Shown: positions 59,518 through 64,000 of the stretch, piece by piece
Numbering within the stretch: the first letter of the stretch is position 1
Layout: every line of letters begins with the position of its first letter
NCBI GenBank assembly: GCA_029866965.1
Contig: CP123444.1
Coordinates: 599,501 to 663,500, forward strand
DNA length: 64,000 nucleotides
Direction of reading: 5' to 3'
From: Flavobacteriaceae bacterium YJPT1-3
GTDB taxonomy: Bacteria; Bacteroidota; Bacteroidia; Flavobacteriales; Flavobacteriaceae
The notes under the pieces: generated by a model
Database searches by the model: none
What the model was told of the DNA's origin: nothing
What the model saw: only the letters and a program-made list of their open reading frames with translations
Program-made: the position numbers and the translations under genes

Positions 59518-61089
59518 ATGCTTAACCTTGCAAACAAGGTCGCGAACGGCATAAAAATTAAAGATACTAACTTAATGCCAATCCCTCTTGTCAATTCTAT
59601 AGCCTCCTGGTTTCTCAAGAAGCGTATTCACCAGGTAGAGCTATTTCTAAAGTACCCTCATGAAGTACAACAGGAGCTTCTTCAACGGCTGTTGTATCAA
59701 GCACGAGATACAGAATACGGCAAAAAGTATGGTTTCCACTCCATTAAATCCCGAGAGACCTTCGCCGAGCGCGTCCCGGTGACCACCTACGAAGAATATC
59801 GACCCGACATAGAGCGTTGCCGAAGGGGTGAAAGCAATATTTTCTGGCCCAGCACCATTAAATGGTTTGCCCAAAGTAGTGGCACAACGGGATCCAAAAG
59901 TAAATACATCCCGGTGAGTACTGATTCGCTGGAAGACTGTCATTATGCCGCCAGCAAAGACTTGCTGTGCATGTACCTCAACAATAATGAGAACTCCCAG
60001 TTATTTACCGGCAAAGGATTACGCCTGGGCGGTAGCAAGAAATTATACGAAAGCAATGGCACCCAATACGGAGATCTCTCGGCCATCCTAATCGATAATA
60101 TGCCGTTTTGGGCTGAATTCAGCAGTACCCCGGGCAATGAGATCTCCCTTATGAGCGACTGGGAGACCAAACTGCAAGCCATTGTAGACGAATCCATTCA
60201 GGAAAACGTAACCAGTTTGGCCGGAGTGCCCTCCTGGATGCTCGTACTTATGAACACCGTTTTGGAGTCCACCGGCAAGGATCATCTCTTTGAGATCTGG
60301 CCTAATCTGGAGGTCTATTTTCACGGTGGGGTAAGCTTTGAACCATACATGGAGCAGTACAAGGCCATTCTGCCTCGTCCTGAATTCAAATACTATGAAA
60401 TTTATAATGCCTCAGAGGGATTTTTTGCCATTCAGGACCAGAATGACAGCAAAGAACTGCTTTTGATGCTCGATTACGGCATTTATTACGAATTCATACC
60501 CATGGATACCTACGGCACCCCCGAAGAGCAGGTTGTTGGACTGAGCGATGTGGAGGTAGGCCATAATTATGCGGTCATCATCAGCACCAACGCCGGACTA
60601 TGGCGCTACAAAATTGGAGACACCGTGCGCTTCACCTCCGTAAATCCCTACCGCATTAAGGTCAGTGGCCGCACCAAACATCACATCAATGCTTTTGGGG
60701 AAGAATTGATCATCGAAAATGCAGAAGAAGCCTTGCGACAGGTCTCAGAAAAAACCCAGTGTCAAATCGTAGACTATACGGCGGCTCCCATTTTTATGAA
60801 AGGAAAAGAAAAAGGGGCCCACGAGTGGATCATCGAATTTAAACGTGCTCCCCGTGACCTCCACGTTTTCAATCAGGAATTAGATTTGGCGTTGCAGTCC
60901 ATCAATAGTGATTACGAAGCGAAACGGTATTTGAACACCACCCTCAACGCACCTAAGGTACATGTGGCTCGGGAGCGTTTGTTCTACGATTGGCTGAAGG
61001 CCAAAAATAAACTGGGAGGACAGCATAAAGTCCCGCGACTCTCCAATTCAAGGGATTATCTAGAAGAATTGCTGAGCATGAATGATTAG
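59518..61089 (+). CDS. GH3-family acyl-adenylate-type ligase
   Basis: A 523-residue protein of the GH3 auxin-responsive superfamily. It shows the ATP-binding AQSSGTTGSKSKYIPVS (near residue 120), a fold with YFHGGVSFEPY and YEIYNASEGFFAIQD, and the C-terminal YKIGDTVRFTSV and KVSGRTKHHINAFGEEL. Plant members conjugate amino acids to carboxylic acids; bacterial members occur in Bacteroidota with unknown substrates. The ATG at 59518 is used; homology of the conserved core begins near the ATG at 59575 (MPIPLVNS), which is an alternative start. Confidence 0.88.
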   Translation: MLNLANKVANGIKIKDTNLMPIPLVNSIASWFLKKRIHQVELFLKYPHEVQQELLQRLLYQARDTEYGKKYGFHSIKSRETFAERVPVTTYEEYRPDIERCRRGESNIFWPSTIKWFAQSSGTTGSKSKYIPVSTDSLEDCHYAASKDLLCMYLNNNENSQLFTGKGLRLGGSKKLYESNGTQYGDLSAILIDNMPFWAEFSSTPGNEISLMSDWETKLQAIVDESIQENVTSLAGVPSWMLVLMNTVLESTGKDHLFEIWPNLEVYFHGGVSFEPYMEQYKAILPRPEFKYYEIYNASEGFFAIQDQNDSKELLLMLDYGIYYEFIPMDTYGTPEEQVVGLSDVEVGHNYAVIISTNAGLWRYKIGDTVRFTSVNPYRIKVSGRTKHHINAFGEELIIENAEEALRQVSEKTQCQIVDYTAAPIFMKGKEKGAHEWIIEFKRAPRDLHVFNQELDLALQSINSDYEAKRYLNTTLNAPKVHVARERLFYDWLKAKNKLGGQHKVPRLSNSRDYLEELLSMND

Positions 61090-61108
61090 CAGAAATGTAG
61101 CGAATTAC

Positions 61109-62341
61109 TTAAGAGACTGCCTTGAGTTTCTTAATGGTACTCTTGTTCAGTTTCCCTTCAGCATAGTCTTTGGTGACGCGAAGCTCACCTTCCTTCGAAC
61201 CTGGCATTTCAAACATGGCATCGGTAAGAATGGCTTCACAAAGAGAACGCAATCCACGTGCGCCTAATTTGTATTCAATTGCTTTTTCTACAATGTACTC
61301 TAGGGCTCCGTCGGTAATGCTGAACTGAATATCATCCATGTCAAACAGCTTTTCGTACTGCTTTATAATGGCATTTTTAGGCTCGGTCAAAATGGCTCTT
61401 AGGGTTTTAGCATCCAGAGGATCCATATGCGTGAGCACAGGCAAACGTCCTATGATCTCCGGGATCAAACCAAAGTCTTTAAGATCTTTAGGGATGATGT
61501 ACTTGAGTAGGTTATCTTTTTCGATCACATCTTCACTCTTACTGGCGCTAAAGCCTACCGCCTGCATGTTCAGACGCTTGGTGATGACGCGTTCGATGCC
61601 GTCAAAAGCGCCTCCGGCAATGAATAAAATGTGTTCGGTATTGACCTCTATAAATTTCTGATCGGGGTGCTTTCGTCCTCCCTTAGGTGGCACGTTAACC
61701 GTTGTTCCTTCCAGCAATTTAAGCAAGGCTTGCTGTACTCCCTCACCACTAACATCACGGGTGATGGATGGGTTGTCACTTTTACGTGCTATTTTGTCGA
61801 TTTCATCAATAAACACAATGCCTCGCTGTGCCTTATCCAAATTATAGTCGGCGGCTTGCAGCAATCGGGTCAGAATGCTCTCTACATCTTCTCCTACATA
61901 ACCCGCTTCAGTAAGCACGGTCGCATCGACAATGGCTAAAGGAACATTGAGCATACGCGCGATGGTTTTGGCCATCAGGGTTTTACCCGTTCCGGTCTGA
62001 CCCACCATGATGATATTACTTTTTTGGATTTCAATATCGTCTTCACTGCTGGGCTGCAAAAGTCTTTTGTAGTGATTGTAGACGGCAACAGACATCACTT
62101 TTTTGGTAAATTCCTGACCAATGATGTAGTCGTCAAGAAAGGCTTTGATCGCCTGAGGCTTTTTGAGCATGAGTTCGCCGCTCAGGTCTCCATGTTGAAT
62201 ATCTTTAGATTCTTCCAACACAATGCCATGCGCTTGTTCAATACAGCGATCGCAAATGTGAGCATCCAAACCTGCAATTAGCAAATTCGTTTCTGGCTTC
62301 TTCCTTCCGCAAAATGAGCATTCTAATTCTTCCTTGGCCAT
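61109..62341 (-). CDS. clpX: ATP-dependent Clp protease ATP-binding subunit ClpX
   Basis: A 410-residue AAA+ unfoldase. The N-terminal zinc-binding domain has Cys8, Cys11, Cys30 and Cys33. The AAA+ module shows Walker A GQTGTGKT (near residue 114), Walker [12 protein letters not shown] and the pore loop region (GYVGEDVES). It ends in the sensor 2 region [10 protein letters not shown]. It works with the ClpP gene located 106 bp upstream on the same strand. Confidence 0.97.
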   Translation of the reverse strand: MAKEELECSFCGRKKPETNLLIAGLDAHICDRCIEQAHGIVLEESKDIQHGDLSGELMLKKPQAIKAFLDDYIIGQEFTKKVMSVAVYNHYKRLLQPSSEDDIEIQKSNIIMVGQTGTGKTLMAKTIARMLNVPLAIVDATVLTEAGYVGEDVESILTRLLQAADYNLDKAQRGIVFIDEIDKIARKSDNPSITRDVSGEGVQQALLKLLEGTTVNVPPKGGRKHPDQKFIEVNTEHILFIAGGAFDGIERVITKRLNMQAVGFSASKSEDVIEKDNLLKYIIPKDLKDFGLIPEIIGRLPVLTHMDPLDAKTLRAILTEPKNAIIKQYEKLFDMDDIQFSITDGALEYIVEKAIEYKLGARGLRSLCEAILTDAMFEMPGSKEGELRVTKDYAEGKLNKSTIKKLKAVS

Positions 62342-62447
62342 ACCTACTGTCTTAATTCGTTTTGCTTAATTGCCTTTTAAGCTCGTTGTAATCGCAGCAA
62401 ATAATGCTCTATTTCCCCTTTCGGAGAATGAGCCATTTTCTGCTAAT

Positions 62448-63122
62448 TTATTCTCTTGCGAGAATTTCATCAATCATACCGTACTCCAGCGCTTTCTCTG
62501 CTTTCATCCAGTAATCACGATCACTGTCTTCATACACCTTGTCGTAGTCCTGACCGGTATGCTTGGCAATGATCTGATAGAGTTCTTCTTTTAACGTAAT
62601 AATCTCTTTAGCCGTGATTTCAATATCACTGGCTTGTCCCTGTGCGCCCCCCATCGGTTGATGAATCATCACCCGTGAATGAGTTAATCCACTGCGTTTC
62701 CCTTTTTCTCCGGCGCAGAGAAGCACGGCTCCCATAGAAGCAGCCATGCCCGTACAGATGGTAGCGACATCAGGCTTGATGAATTGCATGGTGTCGTAAA
62801 TACCGAGTCCTGCATAAACACTTCCTCCGGGGGAGTTGATGTAGATTTGAATGTCTTTTGAGGCGTCTGTACTTTCCAAAAAGAGCAACTGAGCCTGCAC
62901 GATATTGGCTACCTGATCGTTGATCCCCGTACCTAGAAAAATGATACGATCCATCATCAGACGTGAAAACACGTCCATAGCCACCGCATTGAGCTGACGC
63001 TCTTCGATAATATTAGGCGTCAATCCCACAGGATGCATGCTACTGATGATCTTATCGTAGTAGGTACTACTGATCCCCTGGTCTTTGATCGCAAAGTCTT
63101 TAAATTCCTTCTGGTAATTCAT
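62448..63122 (-). CDS. clpP: ATP-dependent Clp protease proteolytic subunit ClpP
   Basis: A 224-residue serine peptidase with the catalytic triad Ser129 (GMAASMGA), His154 (MIHQPMGG) and a likely Asp203 (SDRDYWM). Its N-terminal region is longer than in E. coli and may include a processed propeptide (about 25 residues). It is in the conserved order tig-clpP-clpX, with a terminator between tig and clpP. Confidence 0.97.
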   Translation of the reverse strand: MNYQKEFKDFAIKDQGISSTYYDKIISSMHPVGLTPNIIEERQLNAVAMDVFSRLMMDRIIFLGTGINDQVANIVQAQLLFLESTDASKDIQIYINSPGGSVYAGLGIYDTMQFIKPDVATICTGMAASMGAVLLCAGEKGKRSGLTHSRVMIHQPMGGAQGQASDIEITAKEIITLKEELYQIIAKHTGQDYDKVYEDSDRDYWMKAEKALEYGMIDEILARE

Positions 63123-63193
63123 ATATGATAATCGTCTTTCTAAACTAAATATGTGTCTTCACAAAGCTATCGATTCACAAACGCCTTTTAGTT

Positions 63194-63225
63194 AAAAAAG
63201 GCGTAAAACCGATACGTTCTACGCC
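63194..63225 (-). terminator. terminator between tig and clpP
   Basis: The minus-strand stem GGCGTA / TACGCC (63200-63225) is followed by TTTTTT (complement of the A run at 63194-63199). It suggests clpP has its own promoter. Confidence 0.7.
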
Positions 63226-63253
63226 CTAAATATAGCACTATTCTTAAAAGGGC

Positions 63254-64000
63254 TTATTGATACACCTCTTTAACAAACTCATCAAAGGTGACCTCCTTCG
63301 TCTTTAGTTTCGCGTTTTCTTTAAAAAAGTCGAGCATTTTCTTATTCATCAATTGCTCGCTCATGCGTCGCACCTCATCTTGATTTCCCAGGATACGGGC
63401 GGCAATATTCTCCAGCTCTTCGTCTTTGGGATCCATCTGACCAAATTGCATCATTTGAGCTTTGATCATTTCTTTCGCGTAAGCTTTTAACTCTTCAAAA
63501 GTAACCTGCAGATTATTGTCTTTAATGATCTTACTTTCGATCAGTTGATAGCGTAAGCCTTTTTCAGATCGCTCAAATTCTTCTTTGGCCTCATCAAAAG
63601 TCATTTCTTTTTCTCCCGATACCTGAATCCATCGTTTTAAAAACTCTGCAGGAAGATCAAACTTGGTTTGTTCGATCAATCCCTCAGTTACCGTATTCAA
63701 TAATTGTTGATCACTTTGCTGTTCAAATTGACGCGCTGCGTCTTCTTTGATCTTATCCTTCATTTCAATCACCGACTTCACCGCGTCTTTACCAAAAAGC
63801 TTATCGAACAACTCCTGATCCAGATCGGCTAATTCTCTACGGTTGATCTCTTTAATTTCAAAGGTCAGTTCCAAATTCTGTTTCTTGGCATCCTCTTCGC
63901 TCATTTTTAGCGCAGTCTGATAGTCTCCGGCTTCTTCAAACAAGCTCTTCGACTTGACATTTACGGTATCACCAACTTTGGCACCCAGGAAGGCATCGGT
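63254..64000 (-). CDS. tig: trigger factor, partial (C-terminal part)
   Basis: About 248 codons of the ribosome-associated chaperone trigger factor. The frame is open to the right edge of the window, so the N-terminal ribosome-binding part lies outside. The visible part begins in the PPIase-like domain (DAFLGAKVGDTVNV, then KSLFEEAGDYQ) and continues through the helical C-terminal arms (KLFGKDAVKSVIEMKDKIKE, and MTFDEAKEEFERSEKGLRY). It ends TFDEFVKEVYQ. The position before clpP and clpX is the usual order in bacteria. The internal TTG at 63943 is not a start. Confidence 0.93.
   Translation of the reverse strand, partial: TDAFLGAKVGDTVNVKSKSLFEEAGDYQTALKMSEEDAKKQNLELTFEIKEINRRELADLDQELFDKLFGKDAVKSVIEMKDKIKEDAARQFEQQSDQQLLNTVTEGLIEQTKFDLPAEFLKRWIQVSGEKEMTFDEAKEEFERSEKGLRYQLIESKIIKDNNLQVTFEELKAYAKEMIKAQMMQFGQMDPKDEELENIAARILGNQDEVRRMSEQLMNKKMLDFFKENAKLKTKEVTFDEFVKEVYQ

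Overview
The window looks like a chromosomal segment of a marine-type Bacteroidota bacterium, most likely family Flavobacteriaceae. Evidence: many promoters of the Bacteroidota form (TTG, about 19-20 bp, TAnnTTTG); families typical of the group (GLPGLI proteins, DUF5686 and DUF3857 proteins, TonB-receptor-like barrels with an N-terminal carboxypeptidase-regulatory domain, a folK-deoxynucleoside kinase fusion, GH3-type ligase, DUF2797, DUF2461); and almost no Shine-Dalgarno sequences. No phage, plasmid, IS element or CRISPR array was seen. The content is mostly housekeeping, with several small regulated modules.

Layout. 1-3074: end of a 2-hydroxyacid dehydrogenase and a transglutaminase-like membrane protein. 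3084-10533: an envelope operon (small secreted protein, two GLPGLI proteins, a TonB-receptor-like barrel) divergent from a histidine kinase/response regulator pair; three GTTAA(C/G) repeats at 10-bp spacing lie between them. 10565-24767: deoxynucleoside kinase, App1-like phosphatase, peroxiredoxin-like protein, membrane and soluble pyrophosphatases, DUF5686 protein, pyruvate dehydrogenase E1 beta, etfB-etfA behind a 26-bp palindrome, a bifunctional nuclease and a CNT nucleoside transporter. 24840-33357: AraC regulator, thyA, an ergothioneine cluster (egtB-egtD-DUF427), a CBM48-like protein, a class V aminotransferase, a 2TM protein with an apparent frameshift, folA and fabD. 33426-38004: small lipoproteins and a DNA-repair module (TIGR03915 and TIGR03916 families) divergent from a LexA-like S24 regulator. 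38001-43140: Kdo transferase, DegT aminotransferase, amidohydrolase, metalloprotease. 43423-49223: a DabA/DabB inorganic-carbon uptake operon with three small unrecognised genes and a divergent LysR regulator. 49425-49921: tRNA-Leu and tRNA-Gly, the latter followed by two 108-bp repeats. 50045-64000: mutS, TrmH-family methyltransferase, folK-dNK, a VUT-type transporter, AsmA, LysE, DUF2797, GH3, and clpX-clpP-tig.

The most unusual signals are non-coding. The perfect 14-bp palindrome GCTTTCGCGAAAGC occurs eight times, inside genes (read as AFAKA or RFRES) and between them. A different 20-bp palindrome, CCTGCCTGCCGGCAGGCAGG, sits inside one further copy of that 14-mer, in frame in a signal peptide, and also in the T-arm region of two tRNA-Gly fragments. 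This looks like a mobile palindromic element that can enter coding sequence. The most interesting protein-level signal is the pair of paralogous small proteins in the dab operon. Several genes have a perfect -7 box only 3-4 bp before the start codon and are probably leaderless.
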